Shown piece after piece: positions 1-5,533 of a stretch of DNA of 5,533 bases. Under the pieces are notes generated by a model. It did not search any database and had not been told where the DNA came from. It saw nothing but the letters and a program-made list of their open reading frames with translations. The stretch comes from Betaproteobacteria bacterium (lineage in GTDB: Bacteria > Pseudomonadota > Gammaproteobacteria > Burkholderiales > SG8-39), in contig JAFARH010000454.1 in the NCBI GenBank assembly GCA_019245555.1, positions 1 through 5,533 of the forward strand. Reading direction: 5' to 3'. The stretch's first letter is position 1; every line of letters begins with the position of its first letter. The position numbers were made by a program, and so were the translations under genes.

Positions 1-384
1 ATCACGCTGGCGAACGATCTCGACATTGCTCGCGGCGACCTCCTGGTCGACGCGCGCTCGGCGCCGCAGGAAGCTCGGCAGCCGGAGGCGACGCTCGTTT
101 GGTTCGATACCGAGCCGATGCGGCCGACCGGGCGTTACTTGGTGCAACAAGCGGGGCGCCGCACGCTCGGCAGGATCAAGGACGTCCTTAGCCGACGCGA
201 CGTCCATACCCTGGAAGAGCGGCCCGCCGAAAGTGCGGTGGGCATGAACGATATCGTGCGGGTGACGCTCAGCCTGCAGGCGCCGCTTTTCGTGGACCCA
301 TACGACGCGGTACGCGCCACGGGATCGTTTATCCTTATCGATGAAGCCACCAATCGGACGGTTGCAGCAGGCATGATCCAGTGA
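1..384 (+). CDS. cysN: Sulfate adenylyltransferase subunit 1 (CysN), C-terminal part, cut by the left edge
   Basis: CysN is the GTPase subunit of the heterodimeric ATP sulfurylase CysDN, which makes adenosine 5'-phosphosulfate from ATP and sulfate in the cytoplasm. Only the last 127 residues are present, reading in frame from base 1. They open with ITLANDLDIARGDLLV, the conserved CysN stretch in the EF-Tu-like beta-barrel region. The family's C-terminal pattern follows: GRIKDVLSRRDVHTLE, then NDIVRVTLSLQAPLFVDPYD, then TGSFILIDEATNRTVAAGMI. The GTPase domain lies off the left edge. The protein stops after the AAGMIQ end, so there is no fused C-terminal APS kinase as in CysNC proteins. Its TGA overlaps the GTG start of cobA. 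The family call is firm; the full length and the cysD partner cannot be seen. Confidence 0.93.
   Translation: MTLANDLDIARGDLLVDARSAPQEARQPEATLVWFDTEPMRPTGRYLVQQAGRRTLGRIKDVLSRRDVHTLEERPAESAVGMNDIVRVTLSLQAPLFVDPYDAVRATGSFILIDEATNRTVAAGMIQ
381..384 (+). other. cysN/cobA stop-start overlap (GTGA)
   Basis: The GTG start of cobA (381-383) shares two bases with the TGA stop of cysN (382-384). This fixes the cobA start, because the conserved VYLVGAGPG motif begins only four residues later. It suggests translational coupling of the two genes. Confidence 0.8.
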
Positions 385-1133
385 GCGGTACGGTTTACCT
401 GGTGGGCGCCGGGCCTGGCGCCGCGGACCTTCTAACCGTGCGCGCGGCACGGCTCCTCGCCGAGGCCGACATTGTGTTCTACGACGCGCTGGTCTCGCAG
501 GCGATCCTTTCATTAGCGCCGCGTGCCGAGAAGATCGCCGTCGGCAAGCGCAGCGGCCGGCACTCCACCGCGCAGCAATTCATCAATAAGCGCCTCGCGG
601 ATTCCGCGCGACAGCATTCGATCGTGGTGCGTCTAAAGGGCGGCGATCCGCTTCTCTTCGGCCGCGCGCAGGAGGAGCTCGACTACCTGCGCGCCCAAGG
701 CATCGCCGTCGAGATCGTCCCGGGCGTGACTGCTGCATTTGCGGCGAGCGCCGATCTCCAGGTGTCCCTCACGCAGCGTGGCGTGGCACGTAGCGTCGCG
801 TTGGTGACCCCGCGCGTTGGCGAAGGCGAGGCTGATAGCACTTGGGTCCAGACTGTTTTGGCCGCTGACACTGCGGCGATCTACATGGGGGCCGGAGAGG
901 CGCTCGCCATTTCGCAGGCGCTGATCAACGCGGGAAAGCCGGCGGCAACGCCCGTTGCAGTGATCGAGAATGCTTCGCTTGGCGCTGCAGTTGCGCACGG
1001 CAAGCTCATCGAGCTGCCGCGGCTTGCGGCTCAGCTCTCCGGCGGACCGGTCCTGATCCTGCTTGGTGAAGTCCTCAGGAAAGCCGTGAGCGCCGCGCAG
1101 CGAGCCACAGCGCGTAGACGGCAAGCGCGATAA
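381..1133 (+). CDS. cobA: Uroporphyrinogen-III C-methyltransferase (SUMT)
   Basis: SUMT transfers two methyl groups from S-adenosylmethionine to C2 and C7 of uroporphyrinogen III, giving precorrin-2, the branch point to siroheme and cobalamin. The 250-residue protein shows the family motifs in order: VGAGPGAADLLT (8-19), the YDALVS segment (34-39), RLKGGDPLLFGR (84-95), VPGVTAAF (113-120), the SLTQRG region (129-134) and YMG (168-170). FGRAQEE replaces the commoner FGRGGEE. It has only the methyltransferase domain, without the CysG dehydrogenase/ferrochelatase part. The start is GTG, overlapping the cysN stop, with a weak AGCAGG about 9 bases upstream. Placement after cysN points to siroheme for sulfite reductase rather than cobalamin. 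The last 19 residues, a basic tail beyond the conserved fold, are encoded in DNA shared with the oppositely oriented dsbB. Confidence 0.92.
   Translation: MSGTVYLVGAGPGAADLLTVRAARLLAEADIVFYDALVSQAILSLAPRAEKIAVGKRSGRHSTAQQFINKRLADSARQHSIVVRLKGGDPLLFGRAQEELDYLRAQGIAVEIVPGVTAAFAASADLQVSLTQRGVARSVALVTPRVGEGEADSTWVQTVLAADTAAIYMGAGEALAISQALINAGKPAATPVAVIENASLGAAVAHGKLIELPRLAAQLSGGPVLILLGEVLRKAVSAAQRATARRRQAR
1075..1133. other. Convergent 3' overlap of cobA and dsbB (59 bp)
   Basis: The TAA of cobA (1131-1133) lies inside dsbB, and the TGA of dsbB (complement of 1075-1077) lies inside cobA. The shared bases encode CobA residues 232-250, a basic tail past the conserved fold. On the other strand they encode DsbB residues 145-163, most of the fourth membrane segment. 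In this phase the third codon bases of cobA face the second codon bases of dsbB. No intrinsic terminator is visible for either unit at the junction. Confidence 0.85.
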
Positions 1134-1566
1134 ACCAGAGAAGCGACCACTCGGCGATCGAGAGGCCGAGGAAAGTCCAGTCCACCTTTGCGCATTCGCC
1201 GCTGCCCTGGACGAGCTTCTGCAGCGTGCGCGAGAGCGGCATGTTCTCCAGCATGAAAAAAAGGTCGGGCCCGCACTGCGGCACCTTGTCCGCCGGTAGA
1301 TGCTGCAGCCAGACCTGGCGTCCGGCCGTCGCTGCACCACCGGCGGCGAAAAGCACGCCGAACCCCGTATAGATCCAGGCACCGACTCGCCGCGGCGAGT
1401 GCAACGCTCCGACGACGAACGTGGCGATCAACAGATAGAAAAAGAGGCGCTGCACCATGCACAGCGGGCAGGGTTCCAATCCCTGGACGTATTGCAGGTA
1501 ATAGCCGTACCCGAGGAGCAAGGCGATGATGATCGCCGGAGCGGCGTAGTACAGGCGCTGGTTCAT
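1075..1566 (-). CDS. dsbB: Disulfide bond formation protein B, quinone-dependent oxidoreductase
   Basis: DsbB is an inner-membrane protein that re-oxidises periplasmic DsbA and passes the electrons to ubiquinone or menaquinone. The 163-residue protein has four predicted membrane segments, at about 8-26, 41-56, 63-82 and 138-157. The first periplasmic loop carries the redox motif CPLC (Cys33, Cys36). The second loop (about 84-137) carries the other pair, Cys98 and Cys125. Arg40 lies four residues after Cys36, as Arg48 does after Cys44 in E. coli DsbB, where it takes part in quinone binding. Length and topology are normal for the family. Its ATG overlaps the fahA stop (ATGA) and no strong Shine-Dalgarno is seen, so translation is probably coupled to fahA. 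Its 3' end overlaps cobA on the other strand. The link to tyrosine catabolism is positional only. Confidence 0.93.
   Translation of the reverse strand: MNQRLYYAAPAIIIALLLGYGYYLQYVQGLEPCPLCMVQRLFFYLLIATFVVGALHSPRRVGAWIYTGFGVLFAAGGAATAGRQVWLQHLPADKVPQCGPDLFFMLENMPLSRTLQKLVQGSGECAKVDWTFLGLSIAEWSLLWFIALAVYALWLAARRSRLS
1563..1566 (-). other. fahA/dsbB stop-start overlap (ATGA)
   Basis: The ATG of dsbB (complement of 1564-1566) shares two bases with the TGA of fahA (complement of 1563-1565). The bases just upstream show no good Shine-Dalgarno, so ribosomes ending fahA probably re-initiate here. Confidence 0.8.
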
Positions 1567-2828
1567 TTCGATGCGGCCGGCATGATACGACCACTCGCCT
1601 CACCAAAGCCGATGGTGGCGTAGCCTTCGCGCGCGCAACGGCCACGCTGAATCACTTCGTCGCCGTCCTCGAGGAATGAGCGCGTCTCGCCGCTAGCGAG
1701 CTGCAGCGGATTCTTGCCCGCTAGCGTGAGTTCCATCATCGAGCCGAACGAATCCGGTGCTGGCCCGGAGATTGTTCCCGAGCCAAGCAGATCCCCGGGC
1801 TGCAGGTTGCAGCCGTTGGACGTCTGGTGGGCGACCATCTGTGCCACGGTCCAGTATGAATCACGGAAGTTGCCGCGCGAGAGACGCTGCGGTGTCTTCA
1901 TCTTCGGCGTGCGCAGGTGCATCTCCATCTCGATGGCAAGGCCGCCGTCGCGCTGGTCGGCCTCGTCCAGCAGGTACGGCAATGGCTGCGGATCCTCGCT
2001 CGATCGGGCGAAGGCAGGGCAACGGTACGGTTCCAATGCGTCCATCGTCACGACCCAGGGGGAAATGGTGGTCGCAAAGCTCTTGCCGAGGAACGGCCCC
2101 AGCGGCTGGTACTCCCACGCCTGGATATCGCGAGCCGACCAGTCATTGAGCAGCACCACGCCGAACACATGGTCGAGCGCGTCGCGAAGTGCGATCGGTT
2201 GCCCGAGACGATTGCCGGCGCCGGCAATGAAACCTAGTTCCACCTCATAGTCGAGACGTCTGCTGGCAGCGAAGCTTGGCGCGGCCGCATCGGGCGCTTT
2301 CAATTGACCTTTTGGTCGACGCACCGCGGTGCCGGAGACGACGATCGACGAGCCGCGGCCGTGATAGCCGATCGGCACCCACTTGTAGTTCGGCAGCAGC
2401 GGGTTGTCGGGCCGAAATAGCCGGCCCATGTTCGTCGCATGGTGGATCCCAGTGAAGAAATCGCTGTAGTCCCCGATCGCCACCGGCAGGAAGAGCTCGC
2501 CCTGCTTCATGGGCACGAGGTGTTTCTGCAGCCGCTTCTTCTGCTTGGACTTGACCGACAACGCACGCGAAAGTTCGCGTCGCATCTTGCGCGCGGCGGA
2601 CCGCCCCATCGCCGCAAGTCCGTTGAGTGTTGGGCCGGTCCGGATGTCGAGTGCGACGAGATCCAGGATCTGGTCGCCGATCGCCACGCCGCCGCGCGCC
2701 GGCTCTTTATGTCCTCTGCGCTTGAAGATGCCGAGCGGCAGGTTCTGGATTGGAAACTCGCAATCCGGCGCCTGCGCCAGCTCGACCCAGCTCTCGAGCG
2801 CCGGGTCGTGCGTCTCGTCAAGCATCAT
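1563..2828 (-). CDS. fahA: Fumarylacetoacetase (fumarylacetoacetate hydrolase)
   Basis: This enzyme does the last step of phenylalanine/tyrosine degradation, hydrolysing 4-fumarylacetoacetate to fumarate and acetoacetate. With the chosen start it has 421 residues, close to mammalian FAH (about 419). The small N-terminal domain covers roughly 1-118 and the catalytic FAH fold the rest. Residues matching the mouse metal site are Asp123, Glu195, Glu197 and Asp229, with catalytic His130 and Lys249 also present. They sit in the family blocks [39 protein letters not shown] and [27 protein letters not shown] and MMELT near 350-367 also match. The start at 2828 gives an ATGA overlap with the hmgA stop. 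A second ATG follows directly at 2825 and is equally possible. The frame is open up to 2933 but that part lies inside hmgA. The full-length FAH separates it from the shorter FAH-like hydratases and isomerases. Confidence 0.95.
   Translation of the reverse strand: MMLDETHDPALESWVELAQAPDCEFPIQNLPLGIFKRRGHKEPARGGVAIGDQILDLVALDIRTGPTLNGLAAMGRSAARKMRRELSRALSVKSKQKKRLQKHLVPMKQGELFLPVAIGDYSDFFTGIHHATNMGRLFRPDNPLLPNYKWVPIGYHGRGSSIVVSGTAVRRPKGQLKAPDAAAPSFAASRRLDYEVELGFIAGAGNRLGQPIALRDALDHVFGVVLLNDWSARDIQAWEYQPLGPFLGKSFATTISPWVVTMDALEPYRCPAFARSSEDPQPLPYLLDEADQRDGGLAIEMEMHLRTPKMKTPQRLSRGNFRDSYWTVAQMVAHQTSNGCNLQPGDLLGSGTISGPAPDSFGSMMELTLAGKNPLQLASGETRSFLEDGDEVIQRGRCAREGYATIGFGEASGRIMPAASK
2825..2828 (-). 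other. hmgA/fahA stop-start overlap (ATGATG)
   Basis: On the - strand, ATGATG runs from 2828 to 2823, and the hmgA TGA (2827-2825) lies inside it. Either ATG can start fahA. Upstream is an alternating GC tract (about 2831-2840) rather than a Shine-Dalgarno, so coupling to hmgA translation is likely. Confidence 0.75.
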
Positions 2829-4153
2829 TGGCGCGCGCGCTTGAAGCCGGACCAGACGCCGTCGTAGTCCTTCTGCAGCTCGCGCGCGCTCATCGAGAAG
2901 CGCGTCGGCCGGAACACGTAGCGCGACTCCCACATGAAGGCGAGGCCGCCTTCGAGCTTGTGCGGCTCAAGCTTGGCGGCGCTCGCACGCTGGTGAGTGT
3001 CAAGGTCCGGCCCGTGCGCCGACATGCAGTTATGGATCGACACGCCGCCGGGGAGGAATCCGCTCGCCTTGGCGTCGTACTGGCCGTGGACGAGGCCCAT
3101 CAGCTCGCTCATCACGTTGCGATGGAACCAGGGCGGGCGGAAGGTATTTTCCGCAACCATCCACCGAGCGGGGAAGACGACGAAGTCGCAATTGGCAACG
3201 CCAGCCTGGCCCGAGGGTGAAGTGAGGACGGTGAAGATCGACGGGTCTGGATGGTCGAAGCTCACCGTGCCAATCGCCATGAAACGCGAGAGCTCGTACT
3301 TATAGGGCACGTATCTCCCATGCCACGCCACGACGTCGAGCGGCGAATGCTCGAAGGCGCTCGCCCACAATCCGCCCATGAACTTCGCGACGACCTCGCA
3401 CTTGCCGGATTCTTCGAATGCGGCGACCGGCGCCATGAAGTCGCGCGTCTGGGCAAGACCTTGCGAGCCTATCGGTCCGAGCTCCGGCAGCCGAAACGGC
3501 GCACCGTAGTTCTCGCACACGTAGCCGCGCGCCTGCTTTTCGAGCAGCCCGACCTTGAATTTCATGCCGCGCGGCACGACGCCGATCTCGCCGGGTGAAA
3601 GCTGCAGCCGGCCGAGCTCCGTGAAGAGGAGAAGGCTTCCTTGCTGCGGGACGAGCATCAATTCGCCGTCGGCGCAGTAGAAGTAGCGGCGATCCATCGA
3701 GCGATTGGCGCGAAAGATGTGGACGGCGACGCCGGTCTGCGCTGCGGCATTGCCCGAGCCGGCGAGCGTCGCCAGGCCATCGACGAAATCCGTTGGCTTC
3801 GTCGGCAGGGGGAACGGATCCCAGCGCAGCCGGTTCGGCGGCGTCTCTACTTCATCGAACGGACCGGAGCGCACGAGGCCCTGCGCCATACGCCGATAAG
3901 GACCATGCATCGCCGAAGGACGCAGCTTGTAGAGCCAGCAGCTCAGGTTCTCGGAGCGCGGCGCAGTGAACGCCGTGCCGGAGAGAACTTCGGCATAGAG
4001 ACCCTTCGGCGGCCGCTGCGGCGAGTTGCGGCCGACGGGCAGCGCGCCTTTGACCGCTTCGCTCGAGAAGGAGTTGCCGAAGCCGCTCTGATAGCGCAAC
4101 GCGCCACGCGTCTTCGCGGCACGCTTCACTTTCGCATTGAGCGTCATGTCCAT
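2825..4153 (-). CDS. hmgA: Homogentisate 1,2-dioxygenase
   Basis: This cytoplasmic non-heme Fe(II) enzyme opens the homogentisate ring to give 4-maleylacetoacetate. The 442-residue protein matches the family along its whole length (human HGD has 445). The N-terminal [13 protein letters not shown] and [13 protein letters not shown] blocks are present. The iron ligands are His344, Glu350 and His380, in FHRNVMSE and SAHGPD. They equal human His335, Glu341 and His371 with a constant offset of nine. His301 in [13 protein letters not shown] equals catalytic His292. Two starts are possible. ATG at 4153 overlaps phhA by 10 bp; ATG at 4147, two codons later, would give the same ATGA overlap seen at the other junctions. 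The two differ by only two residues and neither has a clear Shine-Dalgarno. It sits between the genes for the enzymes acting before it (hppD, phhA) and the hydrolase acting after it (fahA). Confidence 0.96.
   Translation of the reverse strand: MDMTLNAKVKRAAKTRGALRYQSGFGNSFSSEAVKGALPVGRNSPQRPPKGLYAEVLSGTAFTAPRSENLSCWLYKLRPSAMHGPYRRMAQGLVRSGPFDEVETPPNRLRWDPFPLPTKPTDFVDGLATLAGSGNAAAQTGVAVHIFRANRSMDRRYFYCADGELMLVPQQGSLLLFTELGRLQLSPGEIGVVPRGMKFKVGLLEKQARGYVCENYGAPFRLPELGPIGSQGLAQTRDFMAPVAAFEESGKCEVVAKFMGGLWASAFEHSPLDVVAWHGRYVPYKYELSRFMAIGTVSFDHPDPSIFTVLTSPSGQAGVANCDFVVFPARWMVAENTFRPPWFHRNVMSELMGLVHGQYDAKASGFLPGGVSIHNCMSAHGPDLDTHQRASAAKLEPHKLEGGLAFMWESRYVFRPTRFSMSARELQKDYDGVWSGFKRARQ
4144..4153 (-). 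other. phhA/hmgA overlap with two candidate hmgA starts
   Basis: The phhA TGA is the complement of 4144-4146. Two in-frame ATGs of hmgA lie at 4153 and 4147, so the overlap is either 10 or 4 bp. The 4-bp version repeats the ATGA pattern found at the other - strand junctions. Confidence 0.75.
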
Positions 4154-4932
4154 AGAGGCAGGTTGCGCAGGTGCGCGTAGATGGGGGTGAAATCGGGCGC
4201 AGTTTCTCGCATCAGCTGTTCGAACGAGTCGATCACGAAATAGCGCTCCTGGTAGCGATCGATCTGGTACTCGGTGCGCATGATGCGCTCGAGATCGAAC
4301 GGCAGGCGTTGCGGCTTCGGATCGTCCACGCAGTAGGCGAGCTCTCCGCCGGAGGAGATGAGTCCGGCGCCATACGCGCGCACGCCAGCGGGTGTTTTCA
4401 TCAGGCCGAATTCGATCGTGAACCAGTACAGGCGTGCAAGCATCCTCACCGCGTCCAGGCGCATCGCCTTAAGGCCGCCCTTGCCGTACTCATAAAGGTG
4501 ATCTGCATAGACCCGATCAAAGAGGAGCGGCACGTGGCCGAAGAAGTCGTGGAAGACGTCCGGCTCGACGATGTAATCGAATTCTTCCGGCCGTCGCAGC
4601 CACACCGTGACCGGAAAACGGCGATTGGCGAGATGTGTGAAGAACGCATCGTCCGGAATCAGTCCGGGCACGGCGACGATTTGCCAGCCGGTCGCCACCC
4701 TGAGCTTTTTGGATATCCGGTCGAAGCGTGGGATCTCGCGCGCCGCCGATTCGAGTCCCGCAATAGCCTCGATCCATTCGGGGCATGCATAGCGCGGCAC
4801 CAATTTCGACTGGCGCTCGAAGAGTTTGCGGTACAGGGCATGCTCTTCCGGCGAGTAGCCTGGCCAGTCCTGCTCGACTACATAGTCGGATCCCGCGCGG
4901 GAGTAGTCACCGCGCAGCTCGGATGCCTTCAT
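4144..4932 (-). CDS. phhA: Phenylalanine 4-monooxygenase (phenylalanine hydroxylase)
   Basis: PhhA hydroxylates L-phenylalanine to L-tyrosine with O2 and tetrahydropterin, feeding phenylalanine into the homogentisate route. At 262 residues it is a catalytic-domain-only bacterial enzyme without the N-terminal regulatory ACT domain of animal homologues. The iron ligands are His128 and His133 in [12 protein letters not shown], and Glu174 in WFTIEFGL. Their spacing equals that of His138, His143 and Glu184 in the Chromobacterium violaceum enzyme. The N-terminal [20 protein letters not shown] block and the C-terminal SSGGELAY segment are also typical. The ATG at 4932 overlaps the hppD stop (ATGA). 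The pterin carbinolamine dehydratase PhhB/DcoH, which often neighbours phhA in pseudomonads, is not in the window. Tryptophan or tyrosine hydroxylase is unlikely given the bacterial family match and the operon. Confidence 0.96.
   Translation of the reverse strand: MKASELRGDYSRAGSDYVVEQDWPGYSPEEHALYRKLFERQSKLVPRYACPEWIEAIAGLESAAREIPRFDRISKKLRVATGWQIVAVPGLIPDDAFFTHLANRRFPVTVWLRRPEEFDYIVEPDVFHDFFGHVPLLFDRVYADHLYEYGKGGLKAMRLDAVRMLARLYWFTIEFGLMKTPAGVRAYGAGLISSGGELAYCVDDPKPQRLPFDLERIMRTEYQIDRYQERYFVIDSFEQLMRETAPDFTPIYAHLRNLPLWT
4929..4932 (-). other. hppD/phhA stop-start overlap (ATGA)
   Basis: The ATG of phhA (complement of 4930-4932) shares two bases with the hppD TGA (complement of 4929-4931). 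The bases upstream read CCCGCGGC and give no Shine-Dalgarno, which supports coupled translation. Confidence 0.8.
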
Positions 4933-5533
4933 GCCGCGGGTTTGAGGACGCCGCGACGCACCTGGTCGAGCTCCATCGATTCAAAGAGCGCGCGGAAGTT
5001 GCCTTCGCCGAATCCTTCGTCGCCTTTGCGCTGGATGATCTCGAAGAAGATCGGGCCGATCATCGTCTTGGTGAAGATCTGCAGAAGGAATCCGCCCGCG
5101 GGATTGCCATCGATGAGGATCTTGCGCTTGCGCAGCTCGTCCAGCGGCTCGCCGTGTCCCGGCAGGCGCTTGTCGACGAGCTCGTAGTACGTATCCGGCG
5201 AGTCGAGCAGCTCGACGCCGTTCGCTCTCAGAGTATCGACCGCCTTGTAGATGTCCGATGTGTGCAGCGCGATGTGCTGGATGCCTTCGCCGTGGTACGC
5301 GTCGAGATATTCCTGGATCTGGGAGCGATCATCGGAGGATTCGTTGATCGGGATGCGAATGCGACCGCAGGGGCTCGTCATCGCCTTCGACTTGAGCCCG
5401 GTGAGCTTGCCCTCGATGTCGAAGTAGCGGATCTCGCGGAAATTGAAAAGGCGCTCGTAGAACTCTGCCCATTCCGCCATGCGGCCGCGATGCACGTTGT
5501 GCGTGAGGTGATCTACGAACGTGAGTCCCGCGC
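4929..5533 (-). CDS. hppD: 4-hydroxyphenylpyruvate dioxygenase, C-terminal part, cut by the right edge
   Basis: HPPD is an Fe(II) dioxygenase of the vicinal oxygen chelate fold that turns 4-hydroxyphenylpyruvate into homogentisate and CO2. About 200 C-terminal residues are visible, with the frame open to the right edge. They make up most of the catalytic second half. The first iron ligand is the His of VDHLTHNV (codon at 5508-5510). The second is the His of GIQHIAL (5274-5276), and the third is the Glu of FFEIIQR (5040-5042). [34 protein letters not shown] and [16 protein letters not shown] are strong family blocks. The protein ends [13 protein letters not shown] at 5495 is internal, since conserved sequence and an iron ligand lie upstream of it. 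The N-terminal half is outside the window. A hydroxymandelate synthase would share the fold, but the operon and the long match favour HPPD. Confidence 0.95.
   Translation of the reverse strand, partial: AGLTFVDHLTHNVHRGRMAEWAEFYERLFNFREIRYFDIEGKLTGLKSKAMTSPCGRIRIPINESSDDRSQIQEYLDAYHGEGIQHIALHTSDIYKAVDTLRANGVELLDSPDTYYELVDKRLPGHGEPLDELRKRKILIDGNPAGGFLLQIFTKTMIGPIFFEIIQRKGDEGFGEGNFRALFESMELDQVRRGVLKPAA

Noticed and set aside
1083..1122. GCCGT / ACGGC inverted pair in the cobA-dsbB overlap as a bidirectional terminator
   Set aside because: Only five bases pair around a 30-base loop, and there is no T-run on either side.
1245..1270. A-rich run and GCATG pair downstream of cobA as a possible terminator
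   Set aside because: The two copies of GCATG are direct, not inverted, so they form no hairpin. The run is A on the cobA strand rather than T, and it lies inside the dsbB coding sequence.
633..1382. A 249-codon open frame on the - strand across cobA and dsbB
   Set aside because: It runs opposite well-conserved CobA and out of frame with DsbB. Its composition is rich in Arg and Ser and has no recognisable motif, typical of a shadow frame.
1714..2250. A 178-codon open frame on the + strand opposite fahA
   Set aside because: It is antisense to the catalytic domain of FahA and shows no domain or start signal of its own.
2829..2933. Upstream extension of fahA to an ATG at 2933 (456 residues)
   Set aside because: The extra 35 residues lie wholly inside hmgA, are rich in Arg and Ala, and do not resemble FAH N-termini. 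The ATG at 2828 fits both family length and operon overlap.
3641..4180. A 179-codon open frame on the + strand opposite hmgA
   Set aside because: HmgA is full length with all iron ligands here. The antisense protein is Arg-rich and unrecognisable.
4171..5187. A 338-codon open frame on the + strand opposite phhA and hppD
   Set aside because: It lies antisense to two genes with intact catalytic residues and matches no family I recognise. Long antisense frames are expected in GC-rich coding DNA.
4929..5495. GTG at 5495 as the start of a short 188-residue dioxygenase
   Set aside because: The frame continues upstream with conserved VDHLTHN, including an iron ligand, to the right edge. The gene is cut by the window, not short.

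Overview
The window comes from a GC-rich bacterial chromosome and is almost entirely coding. No rRNA, tRNA, CRISPR array, insertion sequence or phage element was seen. A proteobacterium is likely, and a betaproteobacterium (Burkholderiales-like) is the best guess. That guess rests on the cysN-cobA pairing, the bacterial-type PhhA and the short DsbB, all by recall of the families, so genus or species cannot be given.

Layout. On the + strand, positions 1-384 hold the last 127 residues of CysN, the GTPase subunit of sulfate adenylyltransferase. Its stop overlaps the GTG start of cobA (381-1133), which encodes uroporphyrinogen-III C-methyltransferase. This pair fits sulfate assimilation: CysDN activates sulfate, and CobA starts synthesis of the siroheme used by sulfite reductase. 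On the - strand, read from right to left, a tightly packed operon enters from beyond the right edge: hppD (C-terminal part), phhA, hmgA, fahA and finally dsbB. Every junction overlaps by a few bases, with a start ATG sharing bases with the preceding TGA. The two transcription units converge, and the ends of cobA and dsbB overlap by 59 bp (1075-1133).

How the genes work together. PhhA hydroxylates phenylalanine to tyrosine. An aminotransferase not seen here would give 4-hydroxyphenylpyruvate. Hpd (HppD) converts that to homogentisate, and HmgA opens the ring to maleylacetoacetate. An isomerase not seen here would give fumarylacetoacetate, which FahA splits to fumarate and acetoacetate. All metal-ligand and catalytic residues that can be placed are intact in PhhA, HmgA, FahA and the visible part of Hpd. 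The last gene, dsbB, encodes the membrane protein that re-oxidises DsbA with quinone. It has no obvious metabolic link to the pathway, although its start overlaps the fahA stop.

There is no gap above 300 bases without a gene; in fact there is no non-coding gap at all. No promoter or convincing intrinsic terminator was found. The promoters of both units must lie outside the window. I see no evidence of a previously undescribed system. The points worth a second look are the dsbB tail gene, the chain of overlaps and the convergent gene overlap.
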